NCBI GenBank assembly: GCA_947492745.1
Contig: CANLOE010000018.1
Location: 1 to 64,000 of the forward strand
Origin: an uncultured Cyclobacteriaceae bacterium
Lineage (GTDB): Bacteria; Bacteroidota; Bacteroidia; Cytophagales; Cyclobacteriaceae
DNA: 64,000 nucleotides
Reading direction: 5' to 3'
Shown piece by piece: positions 17,596-27,020 of this stretch. A program made the translations under genes and the position numbers. The notes below the pieces were generated by a model. It was not told where the DNA came from. It saw nothing but the letters and a program-made list of their open reading frames with translations, and did no database searches. Each line of letters opens with the position of its first letter. Position 1 is the first letter of the stretch.

Positions 17596-19026
17596 TCAAC
17601 GGTCTACAAGTATTCTTTTTCTGAAGTTTAGGTCTGCTCCCGTTACGTGTATTATATACACACCCACGTTCATAAGTTCTAGCTCTATGCGATAGCTGGT
17701 TTCCTCATTATGCACTTCTTTTCGCAGGAATTCCGCGCCTTCTATCGAAAGGATGGATAGCGTATAGTCGCCCTTGGGCAGTCCGTTGATGAAGAGTACA
17801 TCATTGGCAGGATTGGGACTGATAGTGATGTCTTCAGACGGTAGAGCTGTACCAGTGGTCTTGGCCATTGAGAGCGAGGAAGTACGTGAATAAGCCATAC
17901 TGGCCACTGTCGAACTTGCTAAAATAGCCCTTCTTGGAGAGCCATTTCCGGTATCACCCATGACAATACGCATTCTATCCTTTTGGCAGGCCGTAAAGCG
18001 GTCCATACAATCATCATTGGTGAAATTCATATAGTTTTCCAATGGATCGAGTCCTGGTTCCGGACAGCTGTCTCTTCCGAAAGAGCAGCCGAACTGATTG
18101 CCCTGTGCGGTGGGAGTATCAGCACAGAAATCGTCCGCGCTACAGTCACCGTCACCACCGGTATGCCGTAGTCCCAACCAATGTCCTATTTCATGGGTAA
18201 GTGTACGTCCCAGGCGCGACGGGCCTGCTCTGAAAGATGGGTTCGGCATACTTGTACTGCCTATGCTAAAGAAATTGACGACGCACCCATCCGTGTTGGC
18301 GCCGCCGTTTCCGGTACCTATACCCAGTAGGTCGGGCGCTTCCGGAAGCTGGGCAAAACCCAAAAGGATACCCCTCGGTGCGGACACGCCCCCGGTCCAT
18401 ATGTTCAAATAACGCTCAGGGTCGAATTGTGTAGCTGGCTTTATCGTGGAGTTGTACAATGTCCTGCTGTAGGGTTCCGTTCCTGCACCGGTAATGGTCC
18501 TTCCGTCTATCCGGTGGATGCCCGGTTCCGGGAGTAGCTGACCGCTTTCGTCGACCAATGCCATAGTGAACTGAATTTCGGTATCTACCCCTCCTCCGTC
18601 ACCGGAGCTACCTGCTATTTTTCTGAAATCATTGTTCAACTGCTCCAGTTGTGCATTGATAAGGTCCGCTGACAAGTTGGAGCTTGTCCCCAAGTCTTGT
18701 CCATTGTGGATGATATGAAAGATGATAGGAATCTCAAGGACCGCGGCACGGGCCAGTTGTTTATTCTCCATGATAGAACGTTGACCCCCGATGTATTGCT
18801 CAAAGGAGTGCTCCCGGGACTCATAGTCTTTAGAGTGCATCAGCATCTCAGAGGGGCTTGTCGCACAATGGATGTATCCGTCGGGAGCTTGAGCATTTTT
18901 ATACAATTGGTCAATGAGTTTTTTAGTTTGCTTATCCATGGTCTCTTGCTGGGCCAGTGAGGGGAAGTAGGAAAGTACAAGAAGGAATAAAAGTAACAGT
19001 TGGCGGGTATTAATTATAGTTATCAT
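17596..19026 (-). CDS. M43 pappalysin-like metalloprotease, T9SS-exported
   Basis: A 476-aa secreted zinc endopeptidase of the M43 family. A signal peptide covers residues 1-26. The metzincin signature HEIGHWLGLRH is at 278-288, with the Met-turn in NYMNF (Met333). Cysteines around 295-340 fit the disulfide-rich region of cytophagalysin/ulilysin-type enzymes. The final ~75 residues (ITISPNPANDVLFING to the end) are a T9SS type A sorting domain, so the enzyme should cross the outer membrane and be anchored or released. Typical substrates are extracellular proteins; specificity is unknown. Monocistronic, with a strong terminator immediately downstream. Confidence 0.92.
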   Translation of the reverse strand: MITIINTRQLLLLFLLVLSYFPSLAQQETMDKQTKKLIDQLYKNAQAPDGYIHCATSPSEMLMHSKDYESREHSFEQYIGGQRSIMENKQLARAAVLEIPIIFHIIHNGQDLGTSSNLSADLINAQLEQLNNDFRKIAGSSGDGGGVDTEIQFTMALVDESGQLLPEPGIHRIDGRTITGAGTEPYSRTLYNSTIKPATQFDPERYLNIWTGGVSAPRGILLGFAQLPEAPDLLGIGTGNGGANTDGCVVNFFSIGSTSMPNPSFRAGPSRLGRTLTHEIGHWLGLRHTGGDGDCSADDFCADTPTAQGNQFGCSFGRDSCPEPGLDPLENYMNFTNDDCMDRFTACQKDRMRIVMGDTGNGSPRRAILASSTVASMAYSRTSSLSMAKTTGTALPSEDITISPNPANDVLFINGLPKGDYTLSILSIEGAEFLRKEVHNEETSYRIELELMNVGVYIIHVTGADLNFRKRILVDR

Positions 19027-19329
19027 AATAAAGGGTTGATGGTTAGTGAAATATTAGCTGTATATGCTTTCCTTTGGTCTGTTAGGTGTTTTTGGAAATG
19101 CCAGCGTAAACGAATAGTTTGGTAAAACCTTCCTAATTTAAGTATTTACGCTTGTTATTCAAAAAAAATACATCGGCGTCAAGAAATAAAAGTCTATGAC
19201 CTATCGGGAAGGCAACACTATTGTCAAACCCTTACGTTTGATCATCGGATTGAAATTGTGTTTTTCCAGTGATTCCATTCCATCTCATAAGAGAATGATC
19301 AAATCCCCGACTTTCAAAATAAATCATAT

Positions 19330-19520
19330 TAAAAGACGGTTTTGAAGGAAATTATTTTGAAGAGGACCGAGCGTGAAAATAATGTCCTGAGTATTTGGCC
19401 GCTAAAGGGGCCGTCTGCCGCGTGAGCTATTGACTCAGATAGCTGGCGCTATCTGAGGTTTTTTTAACGGAATTGCATACCAAAGAAGCTCCTACAGTAA
19501 TGAGTATGGTCAGGGAAGCA
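19330..19520 (-). repeat. Degenerate family A-like element
   Basis: TTTTGAAGGAAATTATTTTGAA, AGGACCGAGCG, GGGGCCGTCTGCCGCGTGAG and GATAGCTGGCGCTATC match the order of elements in intact A copies, but the outer arms are eroded. The rest of the 19027-19857 gap shows nothing convincing. Confidence 0.6.
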
Positions 19521-19857
19521 AAAGCTTGAGGTAGGTATCGTCCTACTGTGAATCCCATGTGACTATTGGAAACAAGGGGTATACATTTGAAAATAAGAGA
19601 GATGTAGTTCAATGTAGTTTCTAAGAAAGCATAGAGTAAAATCAATAATTGCCCAAGTATGGTGACGATTATAGCATGAAGATTTGTAATCAGCCTTACG
19701 CTCGTCATGCTTCAATATAGCACTGCTAAAATCAAATACCGGCCGAGTGCGATAGGCTAAAGGCTTCATGGTAAGGTTTGGGCAAAAACTACTTCTTTAT
19801 CAAATACTAAGCCTGTCTCTATTGTATTCCATGATATTTTACTTAAATTTTATAAAT

Positions 19858-21102
19858 ATGCGAGTTAGAGCTAGTCTTTTTGTGGTTTTGATTTTTTTTT
19901 ACTTCCTGTCACAGTATGGCATGGGGCAGCAACTGGGCTTTAATTTGGTAGGTGATGCCAAAAGGGTGGACATACCTTTTGAATCATACAATAACCTGAT
20001 AGTGATTCCTGTGGTCATCAATAATAGTATACCGCTCAAATTCGTGCTCGACACGGGTGTTCGGAATGCTATCCTGACCGAAAAAGTGTTTGCCGACATC
20101 CTGAACTTGAGCTATAAGCGTAAAATATCCATCGCAGGGGCAGGAGGGGAGAATATCATAGAAGCCTATGTGACGAACAATATCTCCTTGGATCTTCCCG
20201 GTGTGGAAGGACAGGGCCACGCCATGCTGGTTCTGGAGCAAGACTACCTACAACTGACAAGTAGCTTGGGGGCCTATGTCCATGGGATTATCGGTTATGA
20301 GGTATTCAGTAGATTCGTGGTGCGTATCGACTATAGCAGACAGGTGGTTTCGCTGATAGAGCCGGATAGCTTCAAACCTAAAAAGAAATACACCCGAGTA
20401 CCTATCGTTGTAGAGGATACAAAACCCTATATCCATGCAGATGTACAGTTCGAAAACCTTGAAAGGATAAAGGCCAAATTGCTTGTGGATACGGGAGCAA
20501 GTCATAGCCTATTACTTGAAAAAGACTCCGATGATAAAATAAACATCCCTCAGCTGAACATGAAAACCTATCTGGGGAGGGGGCTTGCGGGTAATATCAA
20601 AGGAAAGGTAGGCCGTGTCAGGTCCTTAAAGATATCGAATAGATATCAGCTTAAAAACGTCATCACTTCTTTTCCCGACAAAGATAGCTACGCAGATAGC
20701 CTTGCCTTTGGTGATATCGACCGAAACGGAACTATCGGTGGAGGGATACTATCACGTTTTACGACTTACATCGATTTTTCCAGAGAGTGCATTTACATAA
20801 AAAAGAACAGTACCTATAAAAAACCTTTTACCTATAACCTTAGTGGTATGTCTGTCATCGTCACAGGAAATAATCTGGAAAACTACGTTATCTCCGATAT
20901 TAGGGAAGGTTCACCTGCTGCACAAGCAGGCTTTTTATCAGGAGATGAAATCCTGAAAATCAACTTCACGAAAGTGAATTCCATGGAGTTGAAGCATGTC
21001 TACAATTTTTTGAACAGAAAGGCCAATAAGAAACTGAGGATTCTCATCCGACGTGACAACGGGAAATTATTGAAGGAACTCCATCTAAAACACCAGATTT
21101 GA
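19858..21102 (+). CDS. Retropepsin-like aspartyl protease with PDZ domain
   Basis: A 414-aa exported protein. A signal peptide covers about 1-24 (ending GMGQQ). Two aspartyl-protease motifs occur in one chain: VLDTGVRNAIL (Asp65) and LVDTGASHSLLL (Asp211), each followed by a hydrophobic-Gly region (GIIGYEVFSRF; TIGGGILSRF). This is the arrangement of Bacteroidota 'aspartyl protease family' proteins with two retropepsin-like lobes. A PDZ domain follows at about 330-410 (REGSPAAQAGFLSGDEIL), probably for binding C-terminal tails. The frame is open 30 codons upstream, but ATG at 19858 starts the signal peptide. Convergent with the receiver-like gene, 34 bp between stops. Confidence 0.85.
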   Translation: MRVRASLFVVLIFFYFLSQYGMGQQLGFNLVGDAKRVDIPFESYNNLIVIPVVINNSIPLKFVLDTGVRNAILTEKVFADILNLSYKRKISIAGAGGENIIEAYVTNNISLDLPGVEGQGHAMLVLEQDYLQLTSSLGAYVHGIIGYEVFSRFVVRIDYSRQVVSLIEPDSFKPKKKYTRVPIVVEDTKPYIHADVQFENLERIKAKLLVDTGASHSLLLEKDSDDKINIPQLNMKTYLGRGLAGNIKGKVGRVRSLKISNRYQLKNVITSFPDKDSYADSLAFGDIDRNGTIGGGILSRFTTYIDFSRECIYIKKNSTYKKPFTYNLSGMSVIVTGNNLENYVISDIREGSPAAQAGFLSGDEILKINFTKVNSMELKHVYNFLNRKANKKLRILIRRDNGKLLKELHLKHQI

Positions 21103-21136
21103 AAAAGCACTATAGACTTCTCAATATTGGCTGAAT

Positions 21137-21628
21137 TTATAACTGCCCTTTGAGGCCTTCAAGCAGTTGTGATACCTTGCTTGTATTCTTTCGGTATAAA
21201 CGATGTAGATACAATTGAGTCCTCTTCATTCTTCTGGAATTGATGAGGGATTTGTAAAATGCATCCGCAGAAAAGTTGTCCTTCAAGATATAGTCCTGTA
21301 CACCGTCAAGTATAATGCCCTTGAAATTGGAGTTCTTCAGAATAGTGATAGGGATGTTCTTGGTTTTATGACTGTTCATCAAAGAACGGATCAACTTTTT
21401 GATGTGTACATTATCCAAGTTATCGTCGATAAGTATACAGGTAGGGTTGGTCTTGACTATTTTTGAGAAAATATTCTTGAGATCAAAAGCAATCTCTGCG
21501 ATATACTTTCTCCCTTTGACATTCTTCAGACTGTGATAGACCGAACTCAATTCTGTAGGATTGTTGCCCACAAGGAGCACATTTATAGGTGCTTGGGCGA
21601 TATTTTCTTTCAGGGCGGCAGATTCCAT
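21137..21628 (-). CDS. Degenerate receiver (CheY-like) domain protein
   Basis: A 163-aa single-domain protein resembling a response-regulator receiver. Beta-1 reads INVLLVGNNP, where the usual acidic pair is replaced by Asn residues; beta-3 carries ILIDDN (Asp68/Asp69) at the phospho-acceptor site; the switch-Thr strand reads ITILKNS; the conserved Lys is in DYILKDN (Lys116). A basic helical tail (130-163) follows with no output domain. Loss of the Mg-binding acidic pair suggests a pseudo-receiver that acts through protein contact rather than phosphotransfer (inference). No kinase is adjacent. Confidence 0.6.
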   Translation of the reverse strand: MESAALKENIAQAPINVLLVGNNPTELSSVYHSLKNVKGRKYIAEIAFDLKNIFSKIVKTNPTCILIDDNLDNVHIKKLIRSLMNSHKTKNIPITILKNSNFKGIILDGVQDYILKDNFSADAFYKSLINSRRMKRTQLYLHRLYRKNTSKVSQLLEGLKGQL

Positions 21629-21867
21629 AGGCTTATTTCAAGAGATAATCAATAAATAGGTAATGCATATCACGGCTCAATAGTTCTGTCTCCATCAAAA
21701 TTTATAGTAATTGGCTTAAAATCAAGTCATATAAATTCAACCATCACGATTCATCACTTTACCATGAGGAGTAGGACCATTCTGTACAGCTGTACAGCAG
21801 AAATCCCACGTATCCGGTCAATCCTCAAGATAAACGGAATCTTAATTAAAAAATTGTCATTAGTTTT

Positions 21868-22328
21868 AGATACTGTTTTGAAATTATTTTAGAATTTGTT
21901 GTTACCTATTTTGAGCAGGGTTGAGCGTGAGGGTAATATTTTGGGGACAGTAAGCCAGCGATAGGGTCCATCTACTCCATGAGGAATTGAAAAAAACAGC
22001 AGCGCTATCTTCGGAAACATTCAACGGAATGATGCGCCGAAAGATTACATGTGCCAGTGGACATGAGGGAGAAAGTTAAAAGCTTGATATGAATGCCGTT
22101 GAAGTGAATATGAAGTGATTTGGACTTTTTGTTTTGAAGCGAAAATAAAGGATTTTTTGCCCCGGTGAAGCCTTTTTTGAGTGGCGTAGCCAAGGTTACG
22201 TCAGGAGAAAAAGTCAAGATCAGGGTAAAACAAGACTTATTTGCAGCCAGAAGAAAAAGTCTGAATCACTTCTATCATAGGACCGTTGGAAATCAATAAA
22301 TGTACAGATAATAAAGGGCACATTTTAA
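21868..22328. repeat. Degenerate long A-like element split by family E
   Basis: The left end GATACTGTTTTGAAATTATT resembles the A arm; GGAATGATGCG and flanking sequence match the long A-like element at 10064-10541; the right end AATAAAGGGCACATTTTAAA matches its right end. A complete E element (22112-22272) lies inside. The stretch 21629-21867 shows nothing recognised. Confidence 0.6.
22112..22272 (+). mobile_element. Family E element, 161 bp
   Basis: Arms GAAGTGATTTGGACTTTTT and AAAAAGTCTGAATCACTTC are imperfect inverted repeats, flanked by TAT at 22109-22111 and 22273-22275. The internal hairpin region is around GTGGCGTAGCCAAGG. Confidence 0.85.
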
Positions 22329-22498
22329 ACCCAAATTGATCAATAAGATTGCGTGACGAGAGTATGAAGTGCAATAAAATCAGCGATTTAGGTGAGGAGG
22401 CTTAGTTTATCACTAAGGTGACGAGCCTGCGCAGCGTAAAACCGCTGATTTTGAAGTGATTTATGCTCACAATAGGAAGGCTATTGATTATTTTGGGT
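22329..22498 (-). mobile_element. Family D element, 170 bp
   Basis: Arms ACCCAAATTGATCAATA and ATTGATTATTTTGGGT, flanked by TAA at 22326-22328 and 22499-22501. It ends 49 bp before the FAD oxidoreductase start. Confidence 0.88.
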
Positions 22499-22547
22499 TA
22501 AAACGGTCTCTAGGGAACTGTTATAGGTTTGTTTTGTTTAAGAAAGT

Positions 22548-23708
22548 ATGAGGGATGTCATCATTATAGGAGGAGGTCTGGCAGGGTTGATCAATGCTAT
22601 TCAGTTGAGCAAGTCAGGCTTGAATGTATTATTGATAGAGCGGCATGAGTACCCGTTTCATCGTGTCTGTGGCGAGTACATTTCCCAGGAAACCCTGCCC
22701 TTTCTGGCAGATATTGGGATAAGACCGCTGGAGCTGGGTGCTGTGGCCATTGACCGGTTCCAACTGACCTCCATAAGCGGGAGAAGTGTACAAGTGTCCT
22801 TGGATATGGGTGGCTTCGGGTTTAGCCGTTATGCTTTCGATCATCTGCTGTACGAAAAAGCCCTGTCCCATGACTGTTCCTTTGCTCTTGGCACAAGAGT
22901 GGAAAAGGTGGCCTACAGGGCAGGTACATCCACGTTCCAAGTACATACGGACAAGGGCGCGGTATGGGAGGCGAAGATTGTTATCGGTGCCTATGGCAAA
23001 AGATCGAAACTGGACAAGACACTGGAGCGCTCGTTCATCACCGAGCGCTCCCCCTATATCGGTGTCAAGTACCATGTGAAAATGAAGCACGATGATGACC
23101 TGGTGGCCCTGCACAATTTCGAGGGAGGGTACTGCGGGGTCAGCAATATCGAAGGGGGCAGGACCAATGTATGCTACCTCAGTCATCGGGACAATCTTCG
23201 TAAATATGGTAATGTTCCCGATATGGAAAGGACAGTGGTCCGCAGGAACCCCTTTTTGAGGAAAATCTTCGATGAGGCCGAGTTCCTTTTTGAAAAACCG
23301 CTGGTCATCAATGAGATTTCCTTTGCTCCGAAAAGTCCTGTGGAACAGCACTTATTGATGTGCGGTGACGCAGCGGGCATGATCACGCCGCTGTGCGGCA
23401 ATGGGATGGCCATGGCCATCCATAGTGCCAAGTTGCTCTCCGAGCAGGTGCTCCGTTTCTTCAGGGACCCGGCCTTTGACCGTAATGCCCTGGAGGAGGC
23501 CCATAGAAGTCAGCTGACGCGCAAGTTTGCCACACGCCTATCAACAGGCAGAAGGATACAGTCGCTCTTCGGTAGCCGGTGGCTATCCGATACTGTGGTC
23601 AATGTTGCCAAGATGAGCAAGCCCATGGCCAGGTACCTTATCGGCAGGACACACGGCGAGGCGTTCAGGGAAAACGGAAGCTATCACGGTGCCGAAAACC
23701 TTCGATGA
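22548..23708 (+). CDS. FAD-dependent oxidoreductase, geranylgeranyl-reductase-like
   Basis: A 386-aa flavoprotein of the GR2/PHBH-like class. The dinucleotide-binding motif GGGLAG is at 8-13, with the acidic end of beta-2 in LLIERHE; the CGE motif (41-43) is typical of geranylgeranyl-reductase-like members; the second FAD motif reads MCGDAAGMITPLCGNGMAMA (271-290). Members hydroxylate phenolic rings or reduce prenyl chains with NAD(P)H. It is AGAAAGT-preceded with ATG at 22548. Three genes of a probable type III polyketide pathway (UbiA, PKS, methyltransferase) lie 2.4 kb away, separated by an AT-rich ImmA/PIN insert, so a tailoring role on the PKS product is inferred. Confidence 0.85.
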   Translation: MRDVIIIGGGLAGLINAIQLSKSGLNVLLIERHEYPFHRVCGEYISQETLPFLADIGIRPLELGAVAIDRFQLTSISGRSVQVSLDMGGFGFSRYAFDHLLYEKALSHDCSFALGTRVEKVAYRAGTSTFQVHTDKGAVWEAKIVIGAYGKRSKLDKTLERSFITERSPYIGVKYHVKMKHDDDLVALHNFEGGYCGVSNIEGGRTNVCYLSHRDNLRKYGNVPDMERTVVRRNPFLRKIFDEAEFLFEKPLVINEISFAPKSPVEQHLLMCGDAAGMITPLCGNGMAMAIHSAKLLSEQVLRFFRDPAFDRNALEEAHRSQLTRKFATRLSTGRRIQSLFGSRWLSDTVVNVAKMSKPMARYLIGRTHGEAFRENGSYHGAENLR

Positions 23709-23885
23709 GCCCGAAGCCGGTACCTTAGGGCCCGGATCTTATGGTCGTGGTCCGGTTCATAGTGTCAATTGATTATAAGGCATTCACCGAGTCTTCGATT
23801 TAGTTCACTGGCATGTTTGTTTTCAATAAAAGTTCATGGATCTTCGTTAGGTGCAATTGCATAAAATAAATGAGTTGTTAATTTG

Positions 23886-23893
23886 TACCTTTG
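23886..23893 (+). promoter_or_regulatory. Candidate -7 box of the ImmA-PIN operon
   Basis: TACCTTTG fits TAnnTTTG, 22 bp upstream of the TTG start at 23915. No well-placed -33 box was found. Confidence 0.35.
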
Positions 23894-23914
23894 TAAATAA
23901 ATACTAAACATTTC

Positions 23915-25072
23915 TTGAAAGTAGAACAAAACATATCAAGGCTTAACCATCTACTTGGATTATATAATCTTCAAGTAGAAGAGCTGTGCAATATGATAAG
24001 TGAAGGATTGAAAACTCCTATTAATAAAGAAGATATACTGACATCTGAAATAAAAATAAGTCACTTAAAGAGAATAGATAAAGTATTTAATAAGGGACTT
24101 CATTTTTATCTGGACCCTAAATCACCTGAAACATCTAAAGAAGCTAGTATTTTCTTTCGAAAAGAAAATTTCAATTCAGAATTAAATTTAGGTGCAAAAA
24201 AAATAGTTAATCATTTCGAAGAATTCAAAATTTCACTTTCTGCAATATCAAAATTAGCTGAATTAAATGTCGGCAGGGCTTTCCCTGTATATAAAATTAC
24301 TGATGACCCTACGTTAGTCGCTAAAGAAATCAGAAAACAACTATATCCTGTTTTTACACCTGATTTAAAAAGTTTTTTAAAAGCTTTGATATCCAAATTT
24401 GCAGAACATACTATTTTAGTATTTGAATTTGTAGAAACTTGGAATAAAAAAGAAAAAGCAAACATAGATGGCTTCTTTCTAAATCCAAACGTAATTGTAC
24501 TGAAGAGGCAACAATTATCTTTTAGACGTGAAATATTTACTTTAATTCACGAATTGGGTCATTTCCTTCTAAATGAAGAAGAGATTGAAAAATTAGACTA
24601 TGAAAGTTTAGCTCAGAATAATCTATCTGCTATTGAACGATGGTGTAATGATTTTTCTTTTAGTTTTTTAGCTGGAGATTATGCAGATTTTTTTAAAGGA
24701 CTTGAAAAAGCTGAACCAAAAAACGATTATCATTTTGAACTAATTGAGGGTATTTCAAAGCATACACATTTAAGTAAAATTGCTTTGTTTACGAGATTAT
24801 TATATCAAAATAAAATCTCTAAAATAAACTACAATAAAATAAAAACTGATTTTGATTCTCAATTTAAAACCAGACAGGAAGAAATTAAAAAAAATAGAGG
24901 ATTAGAAAAAGAAAGAGGTATTAAACAAAGAGGAAGTTCCCCTCAGCCAATAAAATCTCCATTGTTAATATCAACTATTCAAACTGCTTTTTATGAAGGG
25001 GTATTAAATGAATATGAAGTTTGTAAACGGCTAAATATTAAACCTGAAAAATTAGACAAATATATTCAATGA
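23915..25072 (+). CDS. ImmA/IrrE family metallo-endopeptidase
   Basis: A 385-aa cytosolic protein with the COG2856 metalloprotease motif HELGHFLLNEEE (HExxH at 212-216). The first ~120 residues are helical and may be a degenerate XRE-type HTH, as found in XRE-ImmA fusions; the C-terminal ~60 residues (after a Lys/Glu-rich linker) resemble the small helical tail of this type. The start is uncertain: no ATG lies between the upstream stop and residue 27, so TTG at 23915 is chosen. The stop overlaps the ATG of the PIN-like gene (ATGA), a tightly coupled pair seen in toxin-antitoxin-like modules. Base composition is visibly far more AT-rich than both flanks, suggesting horizontal acquisition. Confidence 0.8.
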   Translation: MKVEQNISRLNHLLGLYNLQVEELCNMISEGLKTPINKEDILTSEIKISHLKRIDKVFNKGLHFYLDPKSPETSKEASIFFRKENFNSELNLGAKKIVNHFEEFKISLSAISKLAELNVGRAFPVYKITDDPTLVAKEIRKQLYPVFTPDLKSFLKALISKFAEHTILVFEFVETWNKKEKANIDGFFLNPNVIVLKRQQLSFRREIFTLIHELGHFLLNEEEIEKLDYESLAQNNLSAIERWCNDFSFSFLAGDYADFFKGLEKAEPKNDYHFELIEGISKHTHLSKIALFTRLLYQNKISKINYNKIKTDFDSQFKTRQEEIKKNRGLEKERGIKQRGSSPQPIKSPLLISTIQTAFYEGVLNEYEVCKRLNIKPEKLDKYIQ

Positions 25073-25615
25073 TAGTAGTAATCGATACAAGTTCCCTTTT
25101 GTCCTTGGTTCGTTATTACTTACCATTTGATAAACAAAACATACTTTATGATTTTATTCAAGAAAAAATTAAATCAAATGAGATAATAATCTTAGATAAA
25201 GTTTACGATGAATGTAAATTCACTTCTAAAGGAATTGTCGTAGAAAAACTCGAATACATAAAGGATAAAAAAAATCAAGTAAAAACTACTGACTTACTAC
25301 CTTCTCAAAAGTTTTTTAATCAGTTGGAAAACCAATTCATTAATGGTTCTGTTAAAAATAGACTTACTGATGTTGAATTTGAAAATAGGAAAAATTCTTT
25401 TATGGAGTCTGCGGATGCTAAGCTTAATACTCTATGGTCTTAAGAACAGAGAGTCAAATAACAGACTAGTAATTGTCTCGGAGGAAACTGAATCTAGCAA
25501 CGACAATAAATCTTTTAAAAAGATTCCCGCTATTTGTAAAATACTCCATCTTGAAATCAATTCGTTACCTCAATTAATGGAAAATTATGAAGGTATAGAG
25601 TTTGAATTTAAATAA
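25069..25615 (+). pseudogene. DUF4411/PIN-like ribonuclease, frameshifted
   Basis: Begins VVIDTSSLLSLVRYY, the first acidic strand of a PIN-type nuclease, continues with DKVYDECK, and reaches ESADAKL (third acidic site), after which frame 1 stops at 25441-25443 (124 aa). Reading one base later from about 25426 continues ILYGLKNRES, then LVIVSEETES and KKIPAICKILHLEI, the expected end of DUF4411 proteins, up to a stop at 25613-25615. A single extra base near 25426 therefore splits the gene. It overlaps the ImmA gene by four bases. Either a decayed toxin, a sequencing error, or (less likely) programmed frameshifting. Confidence 0.75.
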
Positions 25616-26081
25616 AAAAGCACCCAACAATTTGTATAATACATATACCCTGCAGAATGCAAACGCACCATATAAGAGACACTATGGCCCTTTTCATCCA
25701 TTCGCCGGTATTATTGTACTTTATATCCCCGGAATGAAACCCTATTGAGGTTTTGGGGTTAAGATGTAGTGGTGGAGTGCAGTTACAGGAAGGCCATTCC
25801 TCCAGAAAAAAGACCAACATCCGGACAAAATACCGCACAACAGGATACTAAGTAACTTGTATTAAGTTGCTTTAGGTTGCTATGCATTTTGGACCCAAAA
25901 GACAGGTAAAAATTTTGGATGGAAAAAACGTACATTTGTTCCCGATGAAAGAAATGGGGGTAATTTGATTATTTAATATTCCCCTACTTCCCTAGCTTCG
26001 GGGGAAAGTAGGGTGGGGATGACACACTACTGTGGTATTGAAATCGGCGGGATATATTCTCGGTTCGGGTAGAACAGGACT
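25616..26081. other. Intergenic stretch without a recognised gene
   Basis: A 466-bp gap. On the - strand a 76-codon frame (25608-25838) ends in a hydrophobic helix but has no recognised family and could be a gene remnant. A GC-rich imperfect hairpin CCCCTACTTCCC/GGGGGAAAGTAGGG at 25981-26016 lies past the UbiA stop and may terminate that gene. TACATTTG at 25931 fits a -7 box, but no gene follows it. Confidence 0.35.
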
Positions 26082-26972
26082 TTAGACGTAAAGCTTCCAT
26101 AGTTGACTTTGCTTCAAAAACAGGAATAAAAAGAACGCATTGAGGCAAAGCGCCGACAAGGAACTCAACCACATCGTATGCTGATAGTCGGCAGTGCTAC
26201 TGTTCCGATGTACCCGTAAGTACCAGTACCCAAAAAAGAGAAGTACGGGAGATAGGAACAGCAAAAACAAATAGGAGTAATATATGGAAAAGTAATACTC
26301 GAAATAACAGAAAAACCCGGCCGTGGATAAAGTAAAGACAATGGCCGTAAAATGAAGTGTTCCCTTGATGCCCAATACTCGACTCAAGGTATTGTCCCTG
26401 CGACGGGCATCTTCTTCATGCTGATAGATTTGCGTCGTGGGGTAGGAGCCCCAGAGCAGCAGGGAGCTGAGCAGAGCGGGCAGATAGACATGGGTCCTGT
26501 TGAGGTTTTCGAGCGCATAGTCATTCACCCCGATATAGACCATAACAAAGGTAAAGGCCCCTTGGAAAAGACCAACAATGAACCAACTCGACCATGGATA
26601 TTTCTTCAGTCTGATGATGGGATGGCTATAGGCCTTGGAGACGAGACCATAGACGAGCAGCATGAGCACGAACAGTCCATTGATAGTGGACCCCAGTGCC
26701 AGTGCGATGATGTCAAAAGCAAGGGAGAGTCCGTACAGTCCCCGGTGGACGGGAGGAGGGTTCTTCAACCCACCGATACTGCCCTCATCCCGGTCGAAGT
26801 AGCTGTTGTAGCCATTACTGGCCGGATAGAGGAAAATATGTAGACATACAAAGACGACGAAGAGCCTCAACCCGTTGATATTCGGAGAGATGCATAGTGA
26901 AAACAGAAATATGGGAAGCAAAAAGAAAGAAAACGGGATGCGAAGGTGCAACCAAGTAGATTTTTGAAACAT
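26082..26972 (-). CDS. UbiA-family prenyltransferase
   Basis: A 296-aa integral membrane protein of the UbiA superfamily, which transfers a polyprenyl chain to an aromatic or other acceptor. The first Asp-rich motif is NGYNSYFDRDEG (53-64), holding the N-x3-D core; the second acidic motif reads YQHEEDARRRDNT (about 185-197). Eight or nine hydrophobic helices fill the rest. The frame starts at TTG; ATG at 26972 is preferred. Divergently arranged with the type III PKS, only 48 bp between starts, so they probably share a regulatory region. With the PKS this suggests prenylation of a polyketide (inference). Confidence 0.85.
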   Translation of the reverse strand: MFQKSTWLHLRIPFSFFLLPIFLFSLCISPNINGLRLFVVFVCLHIFLYPASNGYNSYFDRDEGSIGGLKNPPPVHRGLYGLSLAFDIIALALGSTINGLFVLMLLVYGLVSKAYSHPIIRLKKYPWSSWFIVGLFQGAFTFVMVYIGVNDYALENLNRTHVYLPALLSSLLLWGSYPTTQIYQHEEDARRRDNTLSRVLGIKGTLHFTAIVFTLSTAGFFCYFEYYFSIYYSYLFLLFLSPVLLFFGYWYLRVHRNSSTADYQHTMWLSSLSALCLNAFFLFLFLKQSQLWKLYV

Positions 26973-27020
26973 AAACAATTACTATTTCAGGCAAGTTATA
27001 AAAATTAATCAAATAGATCA

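Noticed and set aside
19427-19708. A 93-aa frame on the - strand with a hydrophobic stretch
   Set aside because: It overlaps a degenerate A-like repeat and has no family resemblance.
22629-23351. A 240-aa open frame on the - strand
   Set aside because: Antisense to the FAD oxidoreductase, which has clear FAD motifs.
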